DNA of 64,000 nucleotides from Camillea tinctor (GCA_022578605.1 MU394054.1:1056945-1120944); one strand, 5' to 3'; shown: positions 1-12,488, counted from the first letter of the stretch. The notes: a model not told the origin generated them from the letters alone. Program-made: numbers and translations.

Positions 1-3000
1 GCGCTTGTTGTAGAAAAGAGCCGGGTCCGAAAACCCCAAACCTGGGCATCACCGCCACCCCCCTTTTCCCATTCTGATGGCCTCGTCATCACATATCCCG
101 AAGCTGCAAATTAGATACCATATTGGTTTCCGCTTATCCGTCACTATTCCTCATTTTCCCGGGGTCTTCGCGTCTATACGCGACGTCGGCAACGAGGTGG
201 CGGCTATGTAAGAAGAAAAATAAAATAAAAAGCACCATATAGTAATGAGGGTAGCAGGTAGCGAGGCGCGGGCGGGGCATGAGCACCAGGGGGAACGATA
301 GCAATTATACGCTTACCGAGATCACCGATGTGCACACCCACACGTACGGGACCTTCCTACCATTACCACTCCTCCTCTCCGGTTCCTCTCCTGGTCGGAC
401 ACCCCCTCCCCCTCCCAATCTATTATCGGTATGAAGGCCCGGTTTCGAGTTTCCAGCGTTACTCGCCGTTTTTGGACGAGACTTGCTGACTATGCCGCAG
501 TGCAGTGTCAGGACACCTACTAACTCGGGACACTTTCTAACCAACTTGTATATTACTGTACCTATATGTCCTATTTGCTATAGCCCCTGAGGGTGACATG
601 GAACAGGCATTTTTTTGTCTCGTGGGCATAAGGAAGCCAGGATGTGTGAGATGCAGGACAGATCAAACAGGGTAGCTTTCGCTGTCTTTACCTAGGTAAT
701 TATGTAACGACAAAAAAAAAGGCTGTCTTTGTAAACCTCATCCTTTCTCCCCCCACAGCTTTGCTTGCTCACACCGGGTCCCCCTCGTGGACTGAAGTGG
801 GAGATGAATGGATAGGATCAAATGAGCGATGTAGCAAGTATGCTGAAAAGGTAACAGTAATATTAAATAAGCGTGAGGTTTCCTTTTCATGTCACAAGGT
901 AACAGTTTGCGATCGCATCGTGCGACTCGCTGTGCTGTCGCATAAGACCAATCGCGCTGCTGTTGCGCCTTGTTTCCCCCACTCACAACCCTTTAGAGAT
1001 GTATTGTATGTTGGATATAATTCGTACAAGTTTCGCGGATTATGGACAAGCATGCGCGCATGGAATATCAATGTCATCGGGAATTAGGAGGCTTTGCGAC
1101 AGGGGGATCACCTGCTGATTTCAATATGCACGCTTCTTTGAAAGCTAGTTGGTACATGTTCTACGGCGTTTCCGTGGCCAACAAGATGCCACCTCAAGTA
1201 CCGCTTCTGCATATTGACCGGTTGTCAGTTGGTAATGCGTGACAGCCATTGAGGATCTCGTGAATCGGTGTTGGTTGGCTTGGTTGGCTCATGCGTTGCT
1301 GTGCCCCCCGTCTGAGGCAACTTCTGCACCAACTGTATGCTTAGATGTAACTTTATAAATGATAATATATATATAATGCTACGAAACATAAGGACACGTA
1401 CTAACTTACGTGGAAAGGAATGGGCATTACCAATACGTATGTTGGGTTCAAAGGCATCATCTTTGACGTACCCAAGACACCGGTAAGAGATATGATTTCG
1501 AGGTCTCTTCCAACATAACACAACTGTTGCTACTGCAATAACCACTGTTTACAACGTGTTTCGAATACGGTCAGTGCGGTAGAATAAGGAATGATTGTTT
1601 GAAATGTCTGCTTCACCATGAATACGAAGTAGTCAAGTAACTAGGTAGACATATATCTCACAGAGGATCTAGCAAGAACTTAGGTAATCACAATTATGCT
1701 ATATGAGAGACAGGAACTACCACTATTTCGAATCCCCTTATCTTATAAGTTAAAACAGTTATTTTGCTCCCTTCCAGAATGTTCTATCATGTACATTACG
1801 ACGTAGTACAATACTCTTTGCAAAATAGATACTATTGTATATAAGTGAAGACCGTAATCTCAAGAAAAGAAATTAGTATTGAACATGCACAGGATTTTCA
1901 TTTACCCGCGAATAGGGGCGTTGTATCTCACTTAATCTTCTTGTACGACTTTACGGACACATGAGAGATCTCCTAAGGAGAGCCTCGCGATAAGAAATGT
2001 TATATCCTGATGATTTGAGGAGCTTGAATATACAAGGGTGTGGTTATGTTGGTTATGATTTTACCTCTTTGCTTCAACGGTAAATGAAATGTCAATCTTC
2101 AGTAAATTCAGGAGTTGATTCATCCGCAGGCCCTTCCAAGGTATAGATACCAGAAATACCAACATTAATTTCATTACCTTAACTGTGTTAATTTAACGAT
2201 AACATGTTGAAATGTAATATACTATATTCATATACGCTTAGAACACAGAGTATTAGCTGGATCCCGTCAATCTTTGTTATCATATGTGGGAGTATTGAAC
2301 AATAGACTCATATAATCCCCTGTAATTATTGTAAAGTTTATTCAAACTTACCTTGGTAAAGTTCATGATCACAGAGCTTAGGTATATTACAACTTGTATT
2401 TCACTATCATGCTATTTTAGCCTATTCATTATAATCCTAAGCAGAATTTACTATCAAAATTTTGTATGGCAATATCGCTCTGTCGATTCCTTCATATATC
2501 ATACATATATAAATAGATTTACACTTATTAAGTATGAAATTGAGAGGGTTGACAAAAGCGTGCAAACATGGCATTTGACTTCTCTTGCCTCGGATATCAA
2601 ATTGACACTGGATAATTTACCTAAATAAACCCTCCATGACGAATTGAAATAACAACCTGTATCTCTCCAGTACAATATAGGCTCTGTGATAAAACTTGAA
2701 GGCTGGGGAGTGGGTAGAAGGGAGCACCAGAGTCCCGAAACACAAAGGATACCGGCAGACACAGAGTCAATTTATGTGTCGAGGCTGGATTATCATGTAT
2801 GTTTAGTTATAGTTCTAAGCTCAGTAATACCTACTTTTCCCCTCATCCAGGGTGTGCAGCGTGACAGGTTCTAACATACTACGATATCCACCATATTCTA
2901 TAACACCAGTAGACTCGAAAAGTTTCATAAACTACTTAATTCTATTCATTCAAACTAGAAACTAAGCGTATTACTTCATTTACCACATGGAGCAGGGGCA

Positions 3001-5117
3001 AACCATGAGGTAGTTTAGTTATTCGTGGTTAGCATGCTTAAGAGTAACTTTCATAAATAGAAATATGTGTCCCTAGGAATCCATGGGATTCCAGGATTAT
3101 TGGTTTCTCGCCTTGTAGCTTTATAATGCCAGGTCTTTGAATCTGTCAACAGTTATGAGCCTGAGATCTTTCAGACGGCCGAGTATCTGGATAATTGTAA
3201 ACGTGTGAAGTCATTGGTATCCCACTACCTCTCCTGCTAGCAATATCAAACATACTTGACATTGTCGTGGAGACTCAGACAATCGGGAACTATACAAGGA
3301 CCCAAGTTTCTATATAGAAGGAATTGACTTTATGAATAAAGGAGCCTGACACAAGCTGTTTTACGGATGATATATATCAAAATTCCTAGCTAATTTGTAT
3401 TCAGAACAAGTTCCCTATTTTTCTATATACGTTTCCCTGACCAGAGAGCCTGATGATTAGATAATGTCAACTGACGACTCCTTAGTATCTCAATCTCATA
3501 TGATCAAGGGACGTCGGTCTCCTCTATGCAGACTCACATCAAAGCTGCGAATATATCGTAGATTTAATTGGTAATTATTTATTATGATATATTGATTTTG
3601 ACTACCATATTGTTAACCTGCTTTCTGCATAACCTATATAGTTCCGTCGGTTAATTGGTAAACTATACCAAATGGAGATGAGCTGTTGCTATGGGGTTTG
3701 GCCGATCAAGTGGCTCTAACCCTAACCTGAAGGAAATAGGCTATAAATTTGCGGTGTTTCGTCCATTAATAGAGCAACTCGATAATAAGTAATCAAAAGC
3801 TAAAGTTGTTTAACTTCCATGATCTTAGAATAGGAATTGTGAAGTAACTAGAAGTGGTATCTATATTCGCTATACATGTAGCTAATGCTTTCAGACTGCA
3901 AGCCCACTTGATTAACCAGACGCTTTTCATATAGAAAGGTAGAACTATCAACTAATAGTTTTTCTGTTCAAAACAATGACCTCCAATCATAGACTTGATT
4001 CAATGAAACAATGTCGTTTATAATACTAAAATTTCCCGTAATCTAGAACTTCGAAAATATGCATATCGCTGTACTCTCATCTCTTCTGCATAGTTCGTGC
4101 TGTTGGTATTTTTGCTTTCTTAACCAATGCCCCATTATTAGCCCTTGGTACATTCACGAGTAACGACTCTAAAATACACACTATTCTAACGAGGGGTAAA
4201 GCCGTGAATTTGAGTTTCTCTATGTCTCTTAGTGTGCTATTTGGTGTCAATAACGTTAGAATGATCTGCTATATGGAGGTAGATAATAGAATCTCCAGCC
4301 CAGGGGAGGTAGACTGGGATACATCTAAGCGGCATACGTTGCCCAAGTTCGACATCAATGATTATAACCGAGGCAGGATTTAAGAAGAGGTCTAATATTG
4401 TGGTCCTTGCTGAAAATTCCCCATCATGATGTTATCTCCTAGTCAGATACGGGTTTTAATTATTTTGACTTCGAGAAAGTAGGAAAGATATCGAGTGACC
4501 AGGTTAAATATGTTCAAGCTAGAGTTAGGACGACGATGAGCAAGAATAGGCAGGCATTCTTCAACTAAGAAGCGTCTTTTCTGAAGAGAGTGAGACGCGT
4601 ATATACAGAATGATATTGGAAGAAAAGGCATCGGTAATAGGGCTAAAATTCATTGAGTTTATCGCTTCCTTATAGGTATAAGCCCATCACGGATACGATT
4701 TTTTTTAGTCATGCCCAATGGTTTTGAAGCCGATACTGATTTTGCATATTCAACAAAGGCAAGCTTTCCCGTGATATAGATGAAATAGTTACCCTTGTCT
4801 TTAGTTTTTATGTGACTTCCTTAATTATTGCTAAATACCTAATCTGGGTAATTATTATATATTCCCTCGATATTATATTATTGATGTTTCCCTACCTCAA
4901 TTACGGAGGAACAGCATTAAATGATCAAAATTTGCATTTGTTTTCTCATATGCATTCGTTATTGCTTTCAGATTTAAGCTGTTAATTATGAGGATTATTA
5001 TTTCCTACTTTCTGGTGTTGTGTTGTATGGATACTGACTGAGTATATACATTACCCCTGAATTCGGTAAAGGAGACCCGTAGGCCGGGACACATTACCCC
5101 GGGACGGGTCCGCGGGG
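1..5117. other. AT-rich intergenic spacer, no gene supported
   Basis: I see no open frame with recognisable protein content in either strand. The first 1.2 kb is of mixed composition. About 1.3-5.0 kb is visibly A/T-rich and full of stops in all frames. It could be old RIP-mutated repeat sequence, but no terminal repeats or target-site duplications were found. One copy of the palindrome TACCTAGGTA lies at 689-698. Confidence 0.6.
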
Positions 5118-5124
5118 TATAAAG
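5118..5124 (+). promoter_or_regulatory. candidate TATA box of the dehydrogenase gene
   Basis: TATAAAG sits directly after a short GC-rich patch (CCCCGGGAC, CCGCGGGG) that ends the AT-rich spacer, about 285 bp before the first ATG. Between it and the ATG lie a twofold TTAAGCAGG repeat (about 5260-5280) and three copies of CTCCAATA (5311-5340), which would fall in the 5' leader. Location and sequence are the only evidence. Confidence 0.4.
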
Positions 5125-5401
5125 GATGACATCTAGCGGCGCCGATATAGGCTCTCTCTCGACCCCACAATGTTGAGCACCCCCGCATGCTGTGTAATCA
5201 CCTCATTCGTATTTCAAGCTGTTCGTCATCTTTATCTGCGTATCTTGATAAATACCTGGTTAAGCAGGTTAAGCAGGTTACCTAAGTGATTTAATTAACC
5301 GAATACAACTCCAATACTCCAATAACAAAACTCCAATAACAACATCGGGTTGGAATTATCACCACTTGCTACTCCGCACCGCACTCCTTTTCCCAAACCC
5401 A

Positions 5402-6382
5402 ATGTTGAGGCAGTTTTCGCAACTCAGAAAATTGCCCATCATGAAGCTCTTATACCCTACATCTCTCAAGCTCGACATACCGAGCCTGGAAGGCTTCGGC
5501 GTGACATTGCATCCCTACGATGTCAAAAGCCGAATTCCCGAAGACCTGAGCGATGCCGAGGTCTTGGTCACCTGGACTAACAGCGCCGACAATCTCAAGG
5601 ATGCTGCTCAGCGGTTGACTAAGCTGCGTTGGATTCAATCCCTCGCTGCCGGTCCGAACGACGTCCTGTCTGCTGGTTTTCCCTCCTCCGTGATCGTCAC
5701 CACCGGCTCCGGCCTGCACGACCGCACCGTCGCCGAGCACACCCTAGGGCTCCTGCTTAACGCCGCCCGTCGCTTCGACCAGATGCGCGAGTACCAGCTG
5801 CAGTCTAAGTGGCCGCAGCACCTCGGCGGTCCCCAGCCGGATCGTCCCAAGGACAGGTTCACCACCCTCCGGGACGCCAACATCCTGATCTGGGGCTACG
5901 GCAACATCGCAAAGACCCTTGCACCGCACCTGACCGCCTGGGGCGCCACCGTGCGCGGCGTCGCCCGCTCGGCTGGAGTGCGCAACGGCACCGAGGTCTT
6001 CGCCGAGGACCGGCTGCCCGAGCTGCTGCCCCAGACCGACGCCCTCGTCATGATCCTGCCGGGTTCCGACAGCACTAAGAACGCCCTCAACGCCGAGCGG
6101 CTAAAGCTCCTGCCGAAGCACGCCTGGGTCGTCAACGTGGGGCGCGGTACGTCCGTCGATGAGGACGCCCTTGTCGCGGCGCTGGAGAAAGGTGAGATCG
6201 GGGGTGCCGCGCTCGACGTGTTCGTCAAGGAGCCGCTGCCCGCCGAGTCGAAGCTATGGAAGGCGCCGAACCTGATCGTGAGCCCGCACGCCGCCGGTGG
6301 AAGGCCGCAGGGGGCGGAGGAGCTGATCGCGTATAACCTGAGGAGGTTCTTGGCCGGCCAGCCGTTGAAAAATGTGATTTAG
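5402..6382 (+). CDS. D-isomer-specific 2-hydroxyacid dehydrogenase, NAD(P)-dependent
   Basis: Single exon, 326 residues from the ATG at 5402. A second in-frame ATG at 5441 would give 313 residues and starts nearer the usual N-terminus. The frame is open upstream of 5402 but without an ATG. The C-terminal two thirds carry the family signature: a dinucleotide-binding GYGNIA at about 165-170, the substrate-binding Arg in NVGRGTSVDE (R248), Glu in VKEPLP (E277) and the catalytic His in SPHAAGG (H296). The family reduces 2-keto acids or oxidises D-2-hydroxyacids such as glyoxylate/glycerate or 3-phosphoglycerate; the substrate here cannot be read from sequence. The text GLHDRTVAEHTLGLLL and the Gly-Gly-Arg-Pro after the His remind me of actinobacterial members. 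From about 5640 the third positions become strongly G/C, unlike the AT-rich flanks. No intron is present. Confidence 0.93.
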   Translation: MLRQFSQLRKLPIMKLLYPTSLKLDIPSLEGFGVTLHPYDVKSRIPEDLSDAEVLVTWTNSADNLKDAAQRLTKLRWIQSLAAGPNDVLSAGFPSSVIVTTGSGLHDRTVAEHTLGLLLNAARRFDQMREYQLQSKWPQHLGGPQPDRPKDRFTTLRDANILIWGYGNIAKTLAPHLTAWGATVRGVARSAGVRNGTEVFAEDRLPELLPQTDALVMILPGSDSTKNALNAERLKLLPKHAWVVNVGRGTSVDEDALVAALEKGEIGGAALDVFVKEPLPAESKLWKAPNLIVSPHAAGGRPQGAEELIAYNLRRFLAGQPLKNVI

Positions 6383-7197
6383 CGATGTCGTCTATAGATT
6401 CAATACTCAAGACCCTTACTGAAGTTACGTATGAAATAGAATTTTATGTGTTTACTCCCTACCATTAACCTGTTTTGTTCTTTTCTTCTTCTTCTTTTTT
6501 TTTTTTTTTTTTTTTTTTTTGAATATGAAGTAGAGTTTATATTTACGTTATGAGCCTGCTAACACTATGGTATACCTATATTCAACTCTCAAAAGTCGAT
6601 GCACTTGAATCAATTTACAGCAGAAGACATGCGTGGATTCTTTGGGGAATGCCTCATCGATAATCTCTGTATGACAACTTTAGAGGTGACTTCAATCTTA
6701 TTTTTTGCTGGTGTATTATAATGTAGTAGTTATAAGCAGGCTTATGATTCGTGGGGGAATGAAAGGTATTCTAACACCACCCTTCCATACTATCTACCTG
6801 TCTCAGCCCATTTCCCCCCACGATGCATTGTACGGGTGCGTGCAGCTAACACTGGCACATACCCCGCTTCGCAGAAATATTCGAAGGAGGCTTTTCATTG
6901 CGGCTGGCGCACTCTCCAACTGCAACACACTTTAGGCACCGAAATATATATCCTGGTCCTCAAGTAACCTCTTTTGTTGTCAATATTGGGGTAGTAGAGA
7001 GCTATAAACCTAGGGCTCGTATCTATTCTTCAGCCAACCTTTACTTAAGAGAAAGGTAGAGAAAAGGAGAAGAAAGAAAAGAAATAAAGGGAAATCGACG
7101 TTACTGACCTAACCTTAGGACCAAGAAATCCTTATATCTGAATTTATTCCGTCCTAATTTCTCGTACTTGAGGATAACGGTTATTTTCGAGATAGAT
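6383..7197. other. intergenic, with a 26-nt poly-T run
   Basis: 3' flank of the dehydrogenase and 5' flank of the BTB gene. An uninterrupted T run occupies 6495-6520 and follows TTC repeats. Nothing else is recognised. A purine-rich stretch (about 7050-7090) would lie in the 5' leader of the next gene. Confidence 0.6.
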
Positions 7198-8313
7198 ATG
7201 GCTAGCCCTGAGGTGAAGATTCTAGACCCAAACGGTGATCTTCTTATTATTGCCACTGCTTCAACTGACGCCTTTGCTCCCTGGTATCATCATCTCCTTT
7301 CGTCTACCAACGAGATATCCGAGACGGAAGGTATGCTTTCCTGGGAAACGTTTACACGATGCTCGTAAGCCTTTAGCTAATGCAAGTAACGGTAGAATCC
7401 GACGTCTCCGATGCCGCCGACGATCATAGAGATATACCGCGCAATGAACTTAGAATCAAAGCATCCTCGAGCCATTTAGCCTTGGCGTCAGAGCGGTTTG
7501 GACGCATGATGAAGAACGCGTGGCCGGATCTCGCAGTCGTTCACGAAGATGGGATGCGCCACTGGGAAACCGAAGCAGTTGACCTTGAGGCCTTTGTGAT
7601 CGTGATGGACATCTTACACGGACGCAACCGTAAAGTGCCACATGATGTTGACGTGGAGATGCTTGCTAAGGTTGCTGTTGTCGTTGATGACTTACAGTGT
7701 CATGAGGCGGTTGAGATCTTCGCAGATAAGTGGATCAGCAAGCTTGAGACAGCTGCACCCCCGAAACGTTATCTGCAATTCTCGCGTGATCTTGTCCTCT
7801 GGATACTTATAGCGGCTATGTTCCAGCATGCTGAGATCTTTCAATCATGTACGCGCATCGCGATCCTACAGATTGAAGGGCCAATGCCGTCACTGGAGCT
7901 ACCTATACGGGGTAAAGTAATCGGTACATAGTGTATTTCGTTCCCCCTACCTCTTACATATAATACTACTATCATGGAATTATATGTATGCCTGATGAGC
8001 GTGTTGATAGCGAAAACTGATCTGCTCGAAAATAGATGAGTTAGAGTCCCGGAGACTAAAACATCTTGATGATATCATGGCAATCTTAACCGATTTCGAA
8101 AACCGCCTCTTGTATGAAGAGCTTTATTGTTGTTTCGATTGCGACAGCATGCTACTCGGTGCGCTTATCATGCAAACGCGACCATCATGCCTATTCAACC
8201 CTCGCCCATCAAGACCATACAACGGCATTAGCGTCTCCAACATGTTCGAAGCAGTGAGGGCATTTCGAGTCCCGCAGATAGGGGACTATGGGGGCTGGAA
8301 TAGTACATTATAA
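7198..8313 (+). CDS. BTB/POZ domain protein (three exons)
   Basis: Exons 7198-7330, 7387-7923 and 8036-8313 join in frame to 315 residues. Intron 1 is GTATGC...CAAG (an alternative acceptor at 7395 is phase-compatible). Intron 2 is GTACAT...ATAG with a CTGAT branch; this pair restores the spacing LPIRGKVI-DELESRR that I recall from fungal relatives. The N-terminal part reads MASPEVKILDPNGDLLII, then an acidic linker, then the BTB core: LRIKASSSHLALASERFGRM, a Met-Asp-Ile-Leu-His-Gly-Arg helix, and LAKVAVVVDDLQCHEAVEIF. The last exon contains CDSMLLGAL, typical of the C-terminal region of these fungal proteins. BTB domains mediate dimerisation or Cullin-3 binding. Many Pezizomycotina have expanded, poorly characterised families of this architecture, so no specific function is assigned. 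Confidence 0.85.
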
Positions 8314-10832
8314 GCCAAAGAACTTCAATACAGTTTATGACATTAATGCTAACTAGGGTCTAGGCCACAGCCGGGGACAAGAGGGATTTAATGAGCTTCT
8401 TTTCAATCGAATCAATTCATTGGAAAGAGAGATACAGGGGATCCAACTGGGAACTTTAAGTAGCCTGGATAAGGCTGGGCGGTGGACACCACGTAGATTT
8501 CGATCCCATGATGGAGTCGAAAGAAAAAAAGGGTAAAAGCTGAGGATCGATGATCACGGTGCTGAGTAGTTAAAGACAGATAAATAGGGGTAAGAGTTGA
8601 TGCGGTCGATGAGCATTGAGAATGACATTGATGAATATTATTACCTCGAAAGTCTCCAAATTTTCTGCCTTACCAAGAGGCCCACATAGATACATATTCC
8701 ATGAAAACCAAGCCAAATCTGGGTTGAAGCAACTATCCTGCGGCTTGGGATTTCTCTCCTTAGAGTAGCCAGGCCCTGTCTACATTGCTTGATATTCAGC
8801 TACGAAAATCTGAACGAGTGGACGCTAGTGACTCTAATTCCCACTTTAAACACTCTCTCCCTCCTTGTCGCCAACTATTGGAGTTCCCCTTACGAAGTAC
8901 ATGGAAACTGTCAAACCAGTACTTCTAATACATACCTGACATACTATAATATCTCGTGATCGAATAGCCTTAAGTTGCCGATTGGTTCTAATCATATGTC
9001 CTGAGATTCTTGTCTGTCTGGTCTACTACAACTGACAATTCATGTAGTATAGCCCTACAATTCATTATAAGAAAAAAATCGGGACAACCCTCCAAATCTG
9101 CGGCAGGGGTTCCCTTCGTCCATCATGCCATAATGGTTACTATATAGCAGACGCCAGCCAGCCTCGTAGCGATGGTTGGACATTTACGTCCCCCAACAAG
9201 CCCCCCACCCCACCCCCAAAACACCCTGAATCTTTCCACTAATGACATGAACAAGACAACCCCTTTAGGAAAGTATGAAGTCTTTAAATTATATATTATC
9301 TTTCAGCCAGCCATGTGACATCATTGCTATTCGTGGCAAATGAGCCATCGCTCACTGAAACTCCGGGAGAGGGGGACTTCCCCCCCCCTCACCGCGGAAA
9401 TTCACCTCAAGCTATTGAGCTGATAACTCCCGAGACGAATATGCAGGAGTGTAATATGGCACGAGAAGAGTTTTCCTATAAGACAAGAAAAACTGAGAGA
9501 CGATCATACGTAGAACATTCTTGGCTGTAAGCTGCAGCTTCATCTTATAGACCACGGGGATATATATGAGAACGTTAGAAAGGGAACACCCGTCACCCCC
9601 ATTGTCTTACTCATCCGGAAGTTGCCTATTTCTGTATTGTAGACGGTCTTGAAGAAAACCATCTCATTATTGGTCAGGCTACAACGAAGGCAGTGATAGT
9701 CACAGCTCGAAATTTGGGTGCCATCCCGCGGCGTATTGGGGATTGAGGGCCAGTTTGTAGGAACGGTGCTACCTTAACGCGTAATGTTATCTCTGCTTTT
9801 ATACCTAAAGGCAGTGAGGCGGTTTCGGATACGTCGGTCGCGATATCACCCCACGTTTTGCAAGATGAGTAAGATAGAAGTGGTATTCATGGTGGGAAAA
9901 GAAGGAGGCGAGGAGGAGCCTAAGAGGAGGGGGAGGGGCATCCGGAAGGGCAGATATGGGCCCAAGCAAGGGCGATAACCTATGATAACGTGTGGGTGAG
10001 GCATTGGGGGTCCACGATTCAGGGGTTATATCGGGCATCGAGTCGGGGATCTAACGGAGACAAGATCTCGGGACGTACGGCGGACTTAGAAATACCCAAT
10101 GGAAAGCTAGAATCCGGTGAGCGGCAATCTGCTTCACCTTATTGGAGGCAGGAAGGTCTTGCCCTGCATATTCTGCAACAGGGTTACTGGGCCTCGTACA
10201 CCTTACCCAACCCACCGAGAGGTGCTACGAATCCAGAAGCGGTCACCTGTTGGTAGACTGGGGATGGAAAATAGAAATAGTCGGGCGAATAAGCAGCATG
10301 CAAGCTCGACATAAGAAGGTTGTTTGGAACCGATGGAGACGGGCTGCTAAAGCCAACGTTACAAATATACCGGGAGAATGGTCTGCCAGAGCTGATCTCA
10401 ATACTTCAGTGGGGGGAAGGTCTGACGATTAGTGTAAATTACAAAAAGGCGGCCTTTACTCGTTCTCCCGAAATGGGGCGTATAAGTGAGGCGAACTAGC
10501 AGCCTTGGTAATAAGTACTTACTAGACTCGGATGCGGGATGGGCCACAACGATTCCATCCATCAACCGAACCGGAGTGCATTGCATAGCTGCCAAACCAA
10601 CGCTTATTCATTTTAGGCGGTGTAGAACGAATGCACCATGATCCTAAGGGAAAATCGCGCGCTATTGAAGGCCCGGTTTGATGTTGTAAGGGCTCATTAG
10701 ATCTTTTGGAGATAAATAACTAGGCTGATCAGCTTATTCTTCGCCGGAATCTCACGGCCATTTTCTCGAGAGTTTGTATATACAAAGAACGCCTCCTGAA
10801 CCTTAACTCTGCCTGAACCCCATTTAACTAAT
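8314..10832. other. 2.5 kb without a supported gene
   Basis: 8.3-9.7 kb looks non-coding. 9.8-10.6 kb is more GC-rich and has several short open stretches on both strands. One is a minus-strand candidate exon starting near 10613 (MNKRWFGSYAM...) that ends at a good GTAAGT donor near 10523, but I could not extend it into a protein. A hidden multi-exon gene here is possible, since the two genes downstream were also invisible as single frames. Confidence 0.4.
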
Positions 10833-11349
10833 ATGGCGACCCCTCCGTTGAATAGGTACTGGATTCCACATCTAGACATTCACAAGAAAATCCTTACCCA
10901 AGAACTTCAGCTTTATCTAGGACCGGACGCAACCGTCAGAACCTACTCACGAGAAGTATGACGAGCCAAGGAGAACCCCTTTCCCTTTGGATGTCCTCCA
11001 CTTACTAACGCATGTCTACTTAGGGCGAGGATGGGTTCCTTATCACGACTCCTGGAGGATGCTTAACGGATGTGAGCTATGGACCGTTCCTATGCAGAGC
11101 ATGCGGACGTTGACCTCCGCCTAGGAGCAAATTGACGATATATGCTTAAAGTCGAAAGACATGTGGGAGAAGCAAGCAGCAGCGCGATCACAACAGAACC
11201 CAGACAAACCACTGAAGCGACCACTTCATCAACCGGTTCTGATTTCTAAGGGGTCTGGAGATGGATCGCAACGCCGCAAAGACCGAAGAGGTCACTTCCC
11301 CCGCCGCCCATACGATGACAAAAGAGCCAACGAAAGTTCGCGAAGATGA
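10833..11349 (+). CDS. conserved fungal protein of unknown function (three exons)
   Basis: Exons 10833-10955, 11024-11071 and 11125-11349 give 131 residues. Intron 1 (GTATGA, branch CTAAC, acceptor TTAG) and intron 2 (GTGAGC, branch TTGAC, acceptor CTAG) are both phase 0. The joined protein begins MATPPLNRYWIPHLDIHKK, continues with YLGPDATVRTYSRE, then GEDGFLITTPGGCLTD, then EQIDDICLKSKDMWEKQAAA, and ends in a basic tail rich in Arg and Ser. The continuity of sense across both introns is the main evidence, and I believe similar N-termini occur in other Sordariomycete hypothetical proteins. No known domain is seen. The stop is TGA at 11347. The same frame stays open beyond it to 11466 (PSPESRFDDNSPRTR...), so the C-terminus may be longer in relatives or the gene may have suffered a CGA-to-TGA change. 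Confidence 0.62.
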
Positions 11350-11973
11350 CCGTCACCGGAATCAAGATTCGACGATAATTCCCCCAGAACAAGGCTAGTT
11401 ACAGTTAATGCAACGCACCCGCCTCTTCGGGTTGGACAATGGCTAAACACGAGCCCAAAGGGCATCAAAGCATGATGTGAGCATCGGTCGGGACCTAGTT
11501 GGTTGAAAGTTGGTCTTTGAGATGGGAACCTGCAACCGCAAAGGAGCTTCGTCCAGCGAGGGTTTGCCATCTGGCAATGCTGATTCCTCTGTGGATACCA
11601 AGACTGAAACCTGACAGCCCAATGGTTGTCTGCGCAATTGCTGAACTTTCCCACAGTGCCCCGGGAAGCTAAGCGATTTCGGTGTGTCTTTTACTGGATT
11701 GGTTGGTAGAGTGCATTACACCCTCGAGGTTCAGCGCGATTCGTGCAGGATCTGTGTACCTGGTCATCTAGTTTTAATATAATTGGGTAATGAAAGCCTT
11801 GGGATACAACACACTCGGCTGATTCGACGCGTTCGGGAGTAAACTTATTCGGCGACTTTTCTTTCTTTCTTTTTCTAGAAAAGGAAAGAAAAAGAAGCCA
11901 ATTTGCTAGGATAACGCAAGGCAAGGCCATCGACCAGTGCCTCCAGTGAAAGTAGCTGCGTCGTAATATAACA
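11350..11973. other. intergenic or degraded 3' part of the preceding gene
   Basis: Immediately downstream of the TGA the frame continues to about 11466. A Ser-rich frame starting MGTCNRKGASSSEG (from about 11521) ends near 11613. Neither can be joined convincingly by splice signals. They could be remnants of a longer C-terminal region of the gene at 10833. After about 11650 nothing is recognised. Confidence 0.35.
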
Positions 11974-12488
11974 ATGAACCGTAATGAAGATTGGCCAATG
12001 CTTATCTATGAAGAGGTATTATTGTCACCGATCTCGATTCTGTTGAGGTAAGGTAGTACTGAATTGATGTGGCGAGGGTAACTTCTTGGCATCTTTCGAG
12101 AGTGCACGCATGGCTGCAAGTCACTGCAACTCATCGTCATTTAGGCAGTCCCATATCATCCAACCTTTTTGATGCCGATGAATTGAACGGACGGAGGCAG
12201 GCCGCCGGCATAAGAACCGGCGTCGTCAACTCCCATATAGGTAAGCAAGTATATGGAATGATGTGATGGTGGCACTGAGACATCACCGGTCCTGCAATCG
12301 CTTTGATGAGAGACAATTCACTTGGGCCCCTGACCTTGCATTGAGCTGTCGACATGGAGTGAGGTTTGTTCGCAGAGTTGAGCCGCATATCTTCCAGACC
12401 GAAAGGCCCTGCCAAGAACCAGGTGACGACTTTAGTTCACCTTATTGGATTCCTTGGCAATAGTGGACATTGGGACAATCGGATATAA
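11974..12488 (+). CDS. possible small three-exon gene, unknown product
   Basis: Exons 11974-12047, 12149-12240 and 12376-12488 join in frame to 92 residues. Donors are GTAAGG and GTAAGC, both strong; acceptors are GGCAG and CGCAG. The protein would start MNRNEDWPMLIYEEVLL, pass through FDADELNGRRQAAGIRTGVV and end PKGPAKNQVTTLVHLIGFLG...DNRI. I do not recognise it. The support is the frame-compatible splicing and the protein-like look of exons 2 and 3; exon 1 is the weakest part. Its 3' end lies 118 bp from the 3' end of the convergent Ten1 gene. Confidence 0.33.

Noticed and set aside
1727..1742. TTCGAATCCCC resembling a tRNA B box
   Set aside because: No A box at the right distance and no acceptor or anticodon stem could be drawn. 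No tRNA or 5S gene was found elsewhere by eye.
3714..3731. telomere-like CTAACCCTAACC
   Set aside because: Only about two units, in the middle of spacer; not a telomeric array.
9865..9978. 37-codon basic frame MSKIEVVFMVGKEGG...
   Set aside because: Short, purine-biased, without homology memory or splice partner; not enough to call a gene.
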